Assembly (NCBI GenBank): GCA_964604675.1
Contig: CAZSAT010000068.1
Location: 1 to 38,389, forward strand
Length of the DNA: 38,389 bases
Reading direction: 5' to 3'
DNA from: CAZSAT01 sp964604675
Lineage (GTDB): Bacteria > Myxococcota_A > UBA796 > CAJQPC01
In this document: positions 7,445 through 15,978 of the stretch, piece after piece
How the letters are laid out: every line of letters starts with the position of its first letter
Position numbering within the stretch: position 1 is the stretch's first letter
The notes under the pieces: generated by a model
What the model was told of the DNA's origin: nothing
Database searches by the model: none
Seen by the model: the letters and a program-made list of their open reading frames with translations, nothing else
Position numbers and translations under genes: made by a program

Positions 7445-9258
7445 CTGGGCTCCACCCAGATCGGCGAGCTCCAGGCGCGCTCCTGCACGATCTTCTCGAT
7501 CTGGTCGGTGTCGCAGTTGTCCTCGCCTGCGCCGTCGGCGAGGCAGTCGCGCCAGGACCAGCGGCAGCTCGGATCCTCCACCACCCGCGCGTAGTACCAG
7601 GCCGGCCCATCGGGCGGAGAGGGGTCCGTCCACACGCCGCAGAGGCTGGACGCGCCCGCGGTTACGACAGCGCAGGTGTCGAGATCCACGCTGGCGCCGT
7701 TGTCACCGCCCGCCACGTCGACGACCTCGACCCGCGGCTCGCCGTCCTCCAGCCAGCCCTTGATGATCTGGGCGCGCTGCAGGGGCAGTCCGTCGACATC
7801 CTGGGCCGCCGAGACGACGAAGGTCGGGGTGCCCGTCCACGTCGCGCCCATGGGCACGCCCACCGAGTCGGCTGACGCCACCAGGTCGGCGTCGTCGCAG
7901 ATCCCTGGCTCCAGGTCGCCGGCGAAGAAGCGCAGGCTGATCCGTGGTCCACTGGTTCCGTAGGTCTCTCTGCGCTTCAGCGCGTCGAAGATGGCGTCCC
8001 GTCGGTTCTCGGTGGCCCACACCGCGGCCAGTCCACCGCCGCTGTTCACGATGCCGCCGGGGGTGAGCCCGGGGTTCGACAGCCGCTCGGAGGGCTCGTC
8101 CTCGGCGATGCCCAGGTGGCCGGCGAAGCCTTCCTCCAGCGTGAGGCCGGGCGTGGCCTGGTGGGTGTCGGTGCTCGCGATGACGCCGAGCCGGTAGGGG
8201 TTGACCCCGACCGAAGACTCGACGCGGAGCCCCTCCGCGAGGATCCCCCTCAGGTAGTCGCGGTCCGACACGCAGCCCCCACCCGACATCCCACCCGCGC
8301 CGTAGTCCTCGCCGCAGTCCTCGTCGTCACCGTCGTCGATCGGGAACTTCTCGAAGCTGCAGAGCTCGTCCTCGCCGAAGGCCAGGCCGTTCCGGCACTC
8401 GCTATCGCCCTTGTGCTGGTAGATCTCCATCAGCGGCTCCAGCGTGGCTCGGAGGGTGGCCAGCTCCGCGTCCCCGTCGAAGTGGAACTGGCGGCCATTG
8501 GAGAGGTTGGCGTTGTGCGGGATGCTGATCACGTCGCATCCCGGCAGGCCCAGACAGTCCTCGGCGAGGCGACGCAGCATGCCTTCGGGCGTGGGTTCGT
8601 CGTAGTAGCTCACGGGCAGGACAGGCACGTGCTCGTTCCGGAACAACACGTTGCGGTGCAGGTTGGTGTTGGCGGTTGCGCCCGTCCACTCGTAGCCCAC
8701 GAAGGTGGTGAGGCTGCAGGCGTCGGTGCCGTCGTAGGCCGCGTGGGCGGCCTGCTGCAGCCGTGACCAGGTGTCGGTGGCCTGCTCGGCGCAGAGCGCC
8801 TCGTCCGCGCAGATCTCGGAGTGGCGCTCCGGCTCCTCCAGCGCGAGCTGCACGCCGAGGGCCTGGAAGCCCTGCTCACGCTCCGTGCGGTAGTCCACGC
8901 ACGTGGTGGAGTCGTAGACCGCCGAGCCCTCGGTGGTGCAGAGCGAGACCTCGCCGAGGAACTCCGAGTGGTCGGTGACGGCCACGAAGTCCAGCGGTCG
9001 TTCGAGCCTGGTGCTGACCGTTCCGACGCCGTTGGCGTCCAGCGGAGGAAGCAGCACGGCCTCGCCGCGCGCGAAGGCGTAGGCGTCCTCGGGCTCGAGC
9101 CGGATGTCGTAGGGGTAGGCGTCGAAGGAGTACGAGGTGTGCACGTGCAGATCGCCCCAGAACAGCTGCCGCTGCTCGGAGCGCGCGGCGCACGCCACCT
9201 CGCCCTCCGCGGTGTCCGCAGGCTTGTCCTGGCAGGCGACGATCAGGAGGAGCGGCAT
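7441..9258 (-). CDS. DUF3604 (PHP-like) secreted lipoprotein
   Basis: 605 residues. Start MPLLLIVACQD is a minimal lipoprotein signal (lipobox IVAC). The mature protein carries PHP-like metal-binding motifs: FWGDLHVHTSYSFDA (H38-x-H40), FVAVTDHSEFLG (D96, H97), ISIPHNANLS and IASTDTH. These are typical of DUF3604, a PHP-superfamily group expected to be a metal-dependent hydrolase of unknown substrate, acting outside the cytoplasm. Multiple Cys residues suggest disulfides. The ATG overlaps the TGA of the upstream HupE gene by 1 nt. It is the last gene of the lipoprotein, PPIase, HupE, DUF3604 unit. From memory, DUF3604, HupE/UreJ and a PPIase recur as neighbours in other proteobacteria, but no function is established. 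Confidence 0.9.
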   Translation of the reverse strand: MPLLLIVACQDKPADTAEGEVACAARSEQRQLFWGDLHVHTSYSFDAYPYDIRLEPEDAYAFARGEAVLLPPLDANGVGTVSTRLERPLDFVAVTDHSEFLGEVSLCTTEGSAVYDSTTCVDYRTEREQGFQALGVQLALEEPERHSEICADEALCAEQATDTWSRLQQAAHAAYDGTDACSLTTFVGYEWTGATANTNLHRNVLFRNEHVPVLPVSYYDEPTPEGMLRRLAEDCLGLPGCDVISIPHNANLSNGRQFHFDGDAELATLRATLEPLMEIYQHKGDSECRNGLAFGEDELCSFEKFPIDDGDDEDCGEDYGAGGMSGGGCVSDRDYLRGILAEGLRVESSVGVNPYRLGVIASTDTHQATPGLTLEEGFAGHLGIAEDEPSERLSNPGLTPGGIVNSGGGLAAVWATENRRDAIFDALKRRETYGTSGPRISLRFFAGDLEPGICDDADLVASADSVGVPMGATWTGTPTFVVSAAQDVDGLPLQRAQIIKGWLEDGEPRVEVVDVAGGDNGASVDLDTCAVVTAGASSLCGVWTDPSPPDGPAWYYARVVEDPSCRWSWRDCLADGAGEDNCDTDQIEKIVQERAWSSPIWVEPS

Positions 9259-10037
9259 CAGGTCCCCAGGGCGGCGAGGCGTTGAAGGGTCCAGCAGGCG
9301 GCGACGGCGCCGAGCGGCCAACCGACTGCGGCGGCCGGGAGACGCGCCACCAGAGGCAGGGCGATCAGCACGACGAGGAGCTGGGCGAGCTCGATGCCGA
9401 CGTGGAACGAGAGGAGCGCGCGCGGCAAGCTGTCGAGCCCGAGATCGCCGAGACCCGCGGCGAAGCCGAGCCCGTGCAACAGCCCGAAGACCACCGCGAG
9501 CTGCAGCCCCCCGTCGCGTGGGTCGGGCGTGAGCAGCGCCCGGGCGAGCCACACCACACTCAGCGCGATGAGCGCTTCGAGCGGGGCGCCGGGGAGCGTC
9601 ACCAGGCCGCTCGCCGCGGCCGTGAGGCTCAGGGCGTGGCCGGCGGTGAAGCCGGTGACCGTGGCCAGCAGGCGCCTCCGAGGGGTGAGGGCGACCAGCC
9701 CGAGGATGAAGAGCACGTGGTCGAGGCCGCTGAGGGCGTGGGTGAACCCCTGTCGGAGCCAGCGTGGCGGCACGGGGCGTTGCAGCGCGAGCAGGGGGGC
9801 GCTGGCCGTGAGCGTGTGCACCTCGCTGCCGACCCGCACCAGCACCTGATCCGAGCCGCCGAGGCCGTGGACGCGCAGCGTGGTCGGCTCGCACGCCAGG
9901 TCGGGTGGCGCTCCGCAGTCCGTGCTCAGGGTGACCGAGGCGTTCGGGGCCTGGAACTGGAGGGTGGTGCCGTCGAGCACGGCCAGACCGCCGGAGAACC
10001 CGTGTGCGAATGCCATGCCCAGCAGGAGGCCGATCAA
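9258..10037 (-). CDS. HupE/UreJ family membrane protein
   Basis: 259 residues from TTG 10037, chosen because TTGA overlaps the upstream stop and gives a hydrophobic leader MIGLLLGMAFA before HGF; ATG 10016 would remove most of it. After an extracytoplasmic beta-rich segment (about 15-90) come six or so membrane helices with HupE/UreJ_2 signatures: FTHALSGLDHVLFILGL, FTAGHALSLT, FGLLHGLGFA and SFHVGIELAQL. The conserved His, Asp and Glu residues lie in or near helices, and related proteins are linked to nickel or other metal uptake; a metal role here is only inferred. No urease or hydrogenase genes are nearby. It is coupled to the PPIase upstream and DUF3604 downstream. Confidence 0.88.
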   Translation of the reverse strand: MIGLLLGMAFAHGFSGGLAVLDGTTLQFQAPNASVTLSTDCGAPPDLACEPTTLRVHGLGGSDQVLVRVGSEVHTLTASAPLLALQRPVPPRWLRQGFTHALSGLDHVLFILGLVALTPRRRLLATVTGFTAGHALSLTAAASGLVTLPGAPLEALIALSVVWLARALLTPDPRDGGLQLAVVFGLLHGLGFAAGLGDLGLDSLPRALLSFHVGIELAQLLVVLIALPLVARLPAAAVGWPLGAVAACWTLQRLAALGT

Positions 10038-10687
10038 CGGATCTCCGTGCTCGCGCGGAGCTCGGCGAGGGCCTCCTGGCTGGCGCGCTCGCGGTGGGCG
10101 TCGAGGTAGTCGGCCTCCACAAAGGCGTGGATCTCGTCCAGGGCAGGCAGCCGGGCGGCCGTGTGATCGGTCACGGAGATCGTCACCGATCCGTACACGG
10201 TGTCCTGCACGCTCTGATCGCCCGCCGCGAGGTGCTCGACGTCGATCCCGTACCTCGAGCGCCAGCTGATCGCCGTGAGGGCGCCGTCGACCCGGCCGTG
10301 CGGCAGGGCGCGCTCGGCCTGGACCTCGAGCGCCCAGCGCGCCGGCACCCGGAAGCGCTCGGGGTGTTCGGCGAGCCAGGCCTCCAGCGCTGCGGTGCTG
10401 GGCGGATCCACCCGCTCCTGCAGGAACCGCAGCTTCTGGACCAGGCGGCGACGTACGACTGGATCGCCGCGGTCCAAGCCGAGTCGCTTGGCCTCGCGCA
10501 CCAGCAGCTCCTCATCGATCCAGCGCTGCACGGCCGCGTCGACCTCGGCGGGGTCGTCGACGCCGGCGGTGAGGGAGGCGCGGCGTTCGGCCGTGACCAC
10601 GACGGCGTCTGGCGGGCGGAGCCAGGCATCCACGGCGAACAGCACGGCACCGGCGAGGAAGAAGTGGACGAGGGGATGACCGGACAT
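10034..10687 (-). CDS. Membrane-anchored parvulin-like peptidyl-prolyl isomerase
   Basis: 217 residues. An N-terminal membrane anchor (about 7-24) is followed by a SurA-like helical segment (VDAAVQRWIDEELLVREAKR and LRFLQERVDPP) and a shortened PpiC/rotamase-like domain. The C-terminal stretch ITDHTAARLP-type (here VTDHTAARLPALDEI, then AFVEADYLDAHRE) matches the end of parvulin-type proteins found beside HupE/UreJ genes. The parvulin core looks reduced compared with the usual 260-290 residue members, so catalysis is doubtful; a chaperone role for exported partners is possible. It starts 17 nt after the upstream lipoprotein gene and overlaps the HupE start by 4 nt. Confidence 0.72.
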   Translation of the reverse strand: MSGHPLVHFFLAGAVLFAVDAWLRPPDAVVVTAERRASLTAGVDDPAEVDAAVQRWIDEELLVREAKRLGLDRGDPVVRRRLVQKLRFLQERVDPPSTAALEAWLAEHPERFRVPARWALEVQAERALPHGRVDGALTAISWRSRYGIDVEHLAAGDQSVQDTVYGSVTISVTDHTAARLPALDEIHAFVEADYLDAHRERASQEALAELRASTEIR

Positions 10688-10704
10688 GGCCCGATGCTAC
10701 CGGC

Positions 10705-11352
10705 TCACTCCACCGCGGGGAGCGCCTCACCCTTCGACCACGCCACCGCGTCGGCGTACACGGCGGTCACCCAGTCCTCCACCGCGGCCGGGTCGTCCCC
10801 CACCGAACCCACGTGGTAGATGAGCTGCACCTCGGTCACGTTCGTGTCGGCGGGGCGGAGCAGCACCGAGCCTTCGAGGAGCTCGATGAACTCGGAGCCC
10901 TCCACCTTCTGCACGCGCCCCACCACCTCTTGTGGCGCCGCGGCGGTGCCGGCATTGAGGGACTGGAACCAGCCCACGTCCCAGGCCACCTCGACCAGGT
11001 CGTTCACGAGGCAGTGCACGAGGAAGCTGACGTCGTACCCCTCCTCGTCGCTGTCTTCCTTGGTCCAGGTGTCGACGTTGGCGCGGTCCGTGACCACGTC
11101 GACGTCCTGGAACGCGGCCCAGACCGTGGCGGTGTCGGCGTGCACGTAGCCCTTGGCGTGCGCCCAGGCGTAGTCGTCGGTCTCGCCGGTGACGTGGTTC
11201 AGGGTCTCGGGATAGGGCTCGGCGTCGGTGCCGCTGGGCAGGGTGGCGGTGTTGTCCGAGAGGGTGTCCAGGCCGCCGCCAGTGTCGCCTTCGAAGGGGG
11301 TGACGCTCTCACCCACGCACGCCAACAAGATCCAGATCATGCACCGAAGCAT
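10705..11352 (-). CDS. Putative lipoprotein with SRPBCC/START-like domain
   Basis: 215 residues from ATG 11352 (MLRCMIWILLAC) or 211 from ATG 11340 (MIWILLAC); neither has a clear ribosome site. The lipobox is ILLAC, followed by an acidic, Thr/Gly-rich linker (VGESVTPFEGDTGGG). The remaining 160 residues have the alternating pattern of a polyketide-cyclase/SRPBCC fold (YVHADTATVWAAFQDVDVV, VQLIYHV), but I cannot confirm it. It is 17 nt upstream of the PPIase gene in the same direction, so it is plausibly the first gene of that operon. The divergent hydrolase starts 43 nt away. Confidence 0.65.
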   Translation of the reverse strand: MLRCMIWILLACVGESVTPFEGDTGGGLDTLSDNTATLPSGTDAEPYPETLNHVTGETDDYAWAHAKGYVHADTATVWAAFQDVDVVTDRANVDTWTKEDSDEEGYDVSFLVHCLVNDLVEVAWDVGWFQSLNAGTAAAPQEVVGRVQKVEGSEFIELLEGSVLLRPADTNVTEVQLIYHVGSVGDDPAAVEDWVTAVYADAVAWSKGEALPAVE

Positions 11353-11395
11353 AGCGGCACTTGGCCTCCGGCGGAGCGGTGGGTAGGCTTCGCTC

Positions 11396-12061
11396 GTGAA
11401 GCCCGTCGTCGTCTTCCTGCATGGTCTCGCACGCAGCCAGTGGTCCATGGCGCGCGTGCGCTACTGGGTCTCCCGTCAGGGCTTCGAGACCTGGACGATG
11501 ACCTACCAGAGCCGCAGCCAACCCATGGAGGCGCTGGCCGACAGGGTCTACGATCGGATCGTGACGGATCTCGGCGTCGACACGCCGCTCCTCGCCGTCA
11601 CGCACTCCATGGGCGGCATCCTGGTGCGGTACCTGGGCGACCGGCTCAACTGGCAGGGCGCGTTCATGATGGCGCCGCCGAACCAGGGCAGTGAGGCGGC
11701 GCGCACGCTCGACCCCTTCAAGCCGTTCCACGCCTTCTACGGCCCGGCGGGTGAGGCGATGACCGGCGTGCGCCCCTTCCCGCCGCCGCCGGAGCCCACC
11801 GTGATCGTGGCCGGGAGCCTCGGTCTGAGCGTGGGCAACCCCCTGAGCGTCTTGACGAGCGCGGTCGGCGTGCACGGGGAGGCGCCACACGATGGCCTCG
11901 TGGCGGTGCACGAGACCCGCCTCGACGGCGAACACCCCCACCGCGTGGTGGCGGCGAGCCACACCTGGATCATGGATCACCCGGAGACGAGGCGCCTGCT
12001 CGCCCACTTCCTGGAGCACCGCGAGCTGCCCGAGCCGGTCAGTCCTCCAGCACGAGCGTAG
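11396..12061 (+). CDS. Alpha/beta-hydrolase (lipase/esterase-like)
   Basis: 221 residues from GTG 11396. Visible features are the oxyanion strand (VVVFLHGLA, residues 4-12), nucleophile elbow THSMGG with Ser71, and a probable acid and base at D166 (APHDGLV) and H189 (ASHTWIM). The spacing and the segment APPNQGSEAA resemble the lipase/DUF676-type hydrolases related to PGAP1. No signal peptide, so cytosolic. The 3' end overlaps the convergent kinase gene by 23 nt. Substrate unknown. Confidence 0.88.
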   Translation: MKPVVVFLHGLARSQWSMARVRYWVSRQGFETWTMTYQSRSQPMEALADRVYDRIVTDLGVDTPLLAVTHSMGGILVRYLGDRLNWQGAFMMAPPNQGSEAARTLDPFKPFHAFYGPAGEAMTGVRPFPPPPEPTVIVAGSLGLSVGNPLSVLTSAVGVHGEAPHDGLVAVHETRLDGEHPHRVVAASHTWIMDHPETRRLLAHFLEHRELPEPVSPPARA

Positions 12062-12917
12062 GTCCGCTCGACGGCGAGGGGTCGATCTCCGCGGCCAGCT
12101 CGGGCGAGAACAGTGGCTCGGCCTCGGGGGTGGCCGGTGTGATCTCGCGCGCCTCTCGGAGCGCGCGGGCCAGGCGTTCCATGCTCGGGTAGCGATGCTC
12201 CGGCGCGTCGAGTGTGGCCCGCATCACCACCCGTGCCGCTGCGTCGGGGAGCTTGCCGCCGTGGTCCCGCAAGTCGTTCTTGATGAGACCGGGCGGAATG
12301 CCGGTGAGCAGCGTGAACAGGGTGGCGCCGAGGCCGAAGACATCCGCCCGGTGGTCGGCCGCCTTGGCATCGCGCGCCTGCTCGGGCGCCATGTAGCCGA
12401 TGCTCCCCATGCGCACGCCGGTGCGGGTCAAGCTGATCGCGGCTTGTTCGAGGCGGGCGATCCCGAAGTCGGCGACCGCCACGCCATCGGGTCGGATGAG
12501 GAGGTTCTGCGGCTTCACGTCGCGGTGCACCACGCCGACGCCGTGGGCGTAGCCCAGGCCTTCGGCGGCCTGGACCGCACAGTCGATCGCCAGGCGCGGC
12601 GGCATGGCTCCGTTCCGCCTCAACCAGGTCAGCAAGCTCCCGCCTTCGGCGAGGTCCATGACGATGAACAGACCCTCGTCGGTGTCGCGCAGCTCGTGCA
12701 GGCGCACCACGCGATCGTGTCGCAGCTTCTGGAGCACCTGCGCCTCACGCCGGAAACGCTCTCGGACCTGCTCGTGCCGGGCCATCGCCGGGCTGAGCAC
12801 CTTGATGGCGACCCAGCGGTGCATGTCGCGATCACGCGCCCGCCACACCGTGCCCATCGTGCCCTGACCGAGGGGATCGGTCAGCTCCCAGCGCCCGTCG
12901 CCCAGGGTGGTGCTCAC
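12039..12917 (-). CDS. Hanks-type Ser/Thr protein kinase
   Basis: 292 residues from GTG 12917, which overlaps the MAPEG stop by 4 nt (GTGA). All catalytic motifs are present: glycine loop GQGTMG (17-22), VAIK with K39, HRDVKPQN with D133, DFG at 150-152 and APE at 177-179. The C-terminal 40 residues are Pro/Glu-rich and probably disordered. No membrane segment, PASTA, WD or TPR domain, so it is a minimal cytosolic kinase. It is the last gene of a four-gene minus-strand run with a Rossmann protein, a glycosyltransferase and a MAPEG protein, which suggests control of an envelope-related process. Confidence 0.93.
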   Translation of the reverse strand: MSTTLGDGRWELTDPLGQGTMGTVWRARDRDMHRWVAIKVLSPAMARHEQVRERFRREAQVLQKLRHDRVVRLHELRDTDEGLFIVMDLAEGGSLLTWLRRNGAMPPRLAIDCAVQAAEGLGYAHGVGVVHRDVKPQNLLIRPDGVAVADFGIARLEQAAISLTRTGVRMGSIGYMAPEQARDAKAADHRADVFGLGATLFTLLTGIPPGLIKNDLRDHGGKLPDAAARVVMRATLDAPEHRYPSMERLARALREAREITPATPEAEPLFSPELAAEIDPSPSSGPTLVLED

Positions 12918-13321
12918 GCGAGCAACGTCACGGCCCAGGCCACCGCGACCACCAGCTGCACCACGAAGAAGGTGAAGCGCACGTTCACCGCCATGTTCGA
13001 GCCGCTGGAGACGTGGGCCACCGTCTGCCCGACGCGGGCCACCAGGTAGGTCATGGCGAGGCCGTCGACCTGCGCGCTTCCAAGCTCGGCCACCTCGGTG
13101 ACCAGGACGAGCGCGCCCAGCACCGGCAGGTTCTCGACGCAGTTCAGGTGGGCGCGGTTCAGCCGCCAATAGGCTTCGCTGCCGTGCTGTTGACCGGAGT
13201 TGAAGCCCTTGGGCGGTACCTTGCCCTGGAGGACCTGCACGACGCGGATGGAGCCGATGCCCGTGACGAGGAGCAGGGCCCAGAGGGCCATGCCGAGCAG
13301 CGCGAGCAAGGGGGTGGACAC
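12914..13321 (-). CDS. MAPEG family membrane protein
   Basis: 135 residues from GTG 13321, 9 nt after the glycosyltransferase stop. Four predicted helices with MAPEG motifs: RAHLNCVENLP (about 56-66), the position where glutathione binds in characterised members, and RVGQTVAHVSSG. Bacterial MAPEG proteins are trimeric inner-membrane proteins; some have glutathione transferase or peroxidase activity, but the role here is unknown. The last 4 nt overlap the kinase start, implying translational coupling. Confidence 0.87.
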   Translation of the reverse strand: MSTPLLALLGMALWALLLVTGIGSIRVVQVLQGKVPPKGFNSGQQHGSEAYWRLNRAHLNCVENLPVLGALVLVTEVAELGSAQVDGLAMTYLVARVGQTVAHVSSGSNMAVNVRFTFFVVQLVVAVAWAVTLLA

Positions 13322-13330
13322 CGGGGCAGT

Positions 13331-14293
13331 CTAACGAAGCGCCCACCAGTCGTGGCCCTCGACCCATGCGGGGCGCAGGCTGGTGACGCGGGCGCGGATG
13401 GCTGCCCGGGCCCCTCGGGCGCCCACGGCGACCAGCATGTGATCGGCCTCGAGATCTGCGAGCCGTTCCGGCGGCAGCACGGAGACGCCTCCGACCTCAC
13501 CGCGGTCGACGATGTCGAGGACCGCCGGCACCGTGTGGCCGGCCGCCTGCAGCCAGCGCAGCCAGCGCTTGCCGGCCTTCCCGCCGCCCCACAGCACGAC
13601 CCGTTTCGGCCGAGCGAGCACGGTGGACGCAAGCCACGCCTGTCGGACCCGGTCGAAGCCTTGGATGCGGTAGCGCGGGTCGGTGCGCGTGGCCCGCTCC
13701 GGACGATCCCGCATCCGCACGAGCGGGGAGGGGACCTTCTCGAAGCGCCAGCCTGCGGCGTGCAGCCGGAGCCAGAGATCGTAGTCCTCGGGGAAGTCGC
13801 CGTCGCGGTAACCGCCGGCCGCGAGCACGGCCTCGCGGTGGAAGGTGGCGGCGGGGTGCACGACGAAGCTCTCGACGAGCAGGTCGCGCTCGACCACCGC
13901 GGCGTTGACGAAGGCCTCGTAGCGGCGCATCCCCGGTGGCACGTGGCCGCGGTCCCGGAAGAACCGTACACCGCCGTCGACCACGGTCCTCTCGCGCACC
14001 AGCGGCACCTGCCGTGCCAGCCGGTCCGGCGCCGCGACGTCGTCGGCGTCCATGCGCGCGATGATGGTGCCCCGCGCCTGTCGAAGTCCGGTGTTCAGGG
14101 CATCGACCAGCCCACGGCCCTCGCACGGGATCACGCGAGCGCCCGCACGTCGCGCGAGCGCTGCGGTGTCGTCGGTGCTGTGGTCGTCGACCACCAGGAC
14201 TTCGGCGGGCGCGTGGCTCTGGGCCAGGCAGCTCGCGACCGCCTCCTGCACCGTCCGCGCTGCGTTGCGCGCGGGCATGCAGAAGGCGATCAC
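13331..14293 (-). CDS. GT2 glycosyltransferase with C-terminal nucleotide-binding-like domain
   Basis: 320 residues from GTG 14293, overlapping the upstream stop by 4 nt. The GT-A domain starts at once (MIAFCMPARNAARTV) with VVDDHSTDD (35-43) and the metal-binding DADD at 82-85; PEDYDLWLRL is the usual acceptor-side acidic motif. After about residue 225 a second segment begins VVLWGGGKAGKRWLRWL and continues AGHTVPAVLDI, resembling a Rossmann-type glycine-rich loop. This two-part arrangement is known in some GT2 proteins of polysaccharide clusters. Cytosolic or membrane-associated; the sugar is unknown. No other capsule or O-antigen gene is next to it. Confidence 0.85.
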   Translation of the reverse strand: MIAFCMPARNAARTVQEAVASCLAQSHAPAEVLVVDDHSTDDTAALARRAGARVIPCEGRGLVDALNTGLRQARGTIIARMDADDVAAPDRLARQVPLVRERTVVDGGVRFFRDRGHVPPGMRRYEAFVNAAVVERDLLVESFVVHPAATFHREAVLAAGGYRDGDFPEDYDLWLRLHAAGWRFEKVPSPLVRMRDRPERATRTDPRYRIQGFDRVRQAWLASTVLARPKRVVLWGGGKAGKRWLRWLQAAGHTVPAVLDIVDRGEVGGVSVLPPERLADLEADHMLVAVGARGARAAIRARVTSLRPAWVEGHDWWALR

Positions 14294-15978
14294 TTGATGC
14301 GGTAGCCGCCCATCTCGTTGTTGAAGATCCAGGCGGCCACTTCCCCCAGCTCGAAGCGGTCGGACATGTAGCTCTGGATGGTGGCGGCGGCGGAGCCGGC
14401 GTTGCGGAGATCGGTGCGGGCCTGCTTCATCTTCGCGATGCGCTCGCGCCAGCGGGTCACGTTGACGGGGCGCAGGTCGACCCAGCCCTTGCGCGCCCAC
14501 CGATCCACCGAGTCCCGGTGCAGGGTGACCGACGTCGCGTGTCCGGTGACCTCGGGGACGTTGATCCGGGGGCCGCGGAGCAGGGTCTCCCCGTCGGGGA
14601 GCAGCACGGGGATGCCGATGCTCGGCGCGAGCCGCCCGACCCGGCTCGGCTCGAGCGCGGCGACCAGCGCGTCGGCCACGGCGTGGGCATCGCGCTCGTC
14701 GGCCAACAGGGCCGACATCGAGCCGTAGACCTGCTTCAACAGCGCCGCCTCGAAGAGCAGCTTCGAGAGCTCCGGCGGACCGAGGCGGCCGAGCGCGATG
14801 CTCGGCACGCCCGCATCGGTGGCGAGCGCCTCGTTCTCGGCGCTCTCGAGATCGCGCAGGGCGACGCCGCGCACCAGGCCGGCCTTGTAGGACGGGTTGA
14901 GCACGCTCCCGTCCAGCGCCGACACGATGTCCTGGCCGGTGTTGGCGCCCCGAAGCTCGAGCACGACCGTGCGCGCGATCTCCTCGGGGGTGATGTACTC
15001 CATCTGGCCGAGCGCGGTGATGGCGGAGAACTCGCCGCGCGTGAACACGCCGTTCTCGCCGGTGTCGACCACCGGCACCTCCAGCGCTCCGACCTCGTCG
15101 TAGGTGGTCTGGTCGGCGCGCAGCTCGAGGTGTTCGCCGCGGCGGAGCGCCAGGGTCTGGGCGGCGAAGAGCGAGCTGTTTCCGTGCTTGTCGCGCACCG
15201 TGCGGGTCTGGACCGCGCGGTAGCCGATCATCGCGGCGGGCTTGACCTCCTTGACGATGGGGCTGTCGGGGGTGCGCGCCAGCAGGAAGAGCAGGCCGGT
15301 GTGACCGAAGGCGGCTTCGTTCTTGGCCAGGAGCTTCTTGGAGGGACGGTCCTCGGAGTGGGTGTAGGGGATGTTGAGCCCCATGCCTCCCGTGCCCGTG
15401 GTGCCGACCTTCAGGTACACCTTGGTACCGTACTCGGTGGTGGCGCGGTGCACGAAGCGCACGTGGCGGATGAGCTGGGGCACGGACTGCGAGAGCAGGA
15501 AGGTCTCGAGGTCCTTCACCCCCTGGGCGTCGTAGCCGTCCTCCCCGATCCACTCGCGCACCTTGGCCGCGCCGTCGAACACGTCCTGGTAGCTGAAGCC
15601 GGTGGCGGTGTTCACCGCGTCGACGATCACCTCGGGGCGGTGCTGGCGGATGAGCGTGACGAGGTGGTTCTGCTTGTAGGCTGCGCTGAAGTCCTCGTAC
15701 ACCGCGCCGAGCAGCGTGCGCCGGGCGTTCGGGTCGTCCAGCAGGTCGGCGCGTGAGAGCTGTGCGAAGCGGCTGGGAACGAACAGGTTGCCCCAGGCTG
15801 GCACGAAGCAGACCGTGTCCCCGAACTCCTGCTCGTGGGCCTGGCAGGCCGCGACGGCTTCGTGTTCCTGCAGCGAAGCGACGACGATCCGGCGCGGATT
15901 CAGCGAACGCACGATGTGCCGAACGACCTGCGTGCCCACGAGGCCGGCGCCGCCGAGGATGAGGAAGTCGTGGTACAT
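14290..15978 (-). CDS. Large Rossmann-fold protein (SDR/epimerase-like N-terminus), function unknown
   Basis: 562 residues from ATG 15978 with GGAGG 5 nt upstream. Residues 5-30 form a Rossmann dinucleotide-binding motif (FLILGGAGLVGTQVV) with an Arg pair after beta-2 that could suit NADP. The rest is well ordered (VDAVNTATGFSYQDVF, KVYLKVGTTGTGGMGLNIPY) but much longer than classic SDR or epimerase proteins of 250-350 residues, and I do not see a YxxxK active site. The C-terminus has a winged or helical-looking segment (WRERIAKMKQARTDL). First gene of the run with the GT2, MAPEG and kinase genes (4-nt overlap downstream). Product unknown. Confidence 0.75.
   Translation of the reverse strand: MYHDFLILGGAGLVGTQVVRHIVRSLNPRRIVVASLQEHEAVAACQAHEQEFGDTVCFVPAWGNLFVPSRFAQLSRADLLDDPNARRTLLGAVYEDFSAAYKQNHLVTLIRQHRPEVIVDAVNTATGFSYQDVFDGAAKVREWIGEDGYDAQGVKDLETFLLSQSVPQLIRHVRFVHRATTEYGTKVYLKVGTTGTGGMGLNIPYTHSEDRPSKKLLAKNEAAFGHTGLLFLLARTPDSPIVKEVKPAAMIGYRAVQTRTVRDKHGNSSLFAAQTLALRRGEHLELRADQTTYDEVGALEVPVVDTGENGVFTRGEFSAITALGQMEYITPEEIARTVVLELRGANTGQDIVSALDGSVLNPSYKAGLVRGVALRDLESAENEALATDAGVPSIALGRLGPPELSKLLFEAALLKQVYGSMSALLADERDAHAVADALVAALEPSRVGRLAPSIGIPVLLPDGETLLRGPRINVPEVTGHATSVTLHRDSVDRWARKGWVDLRPVNVTRWRERIAKMKQARTDLRNAGSAAATIQSYMSDRFELGEVAAWIFNNEMGGYRIK

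Noticed and set aside
14290..15978. Naming the Rossmann protein an NAD-dependent epimerase
   Set aside because: Only the nucleotide-binding loop fits; length and the missing YxxxK do not.
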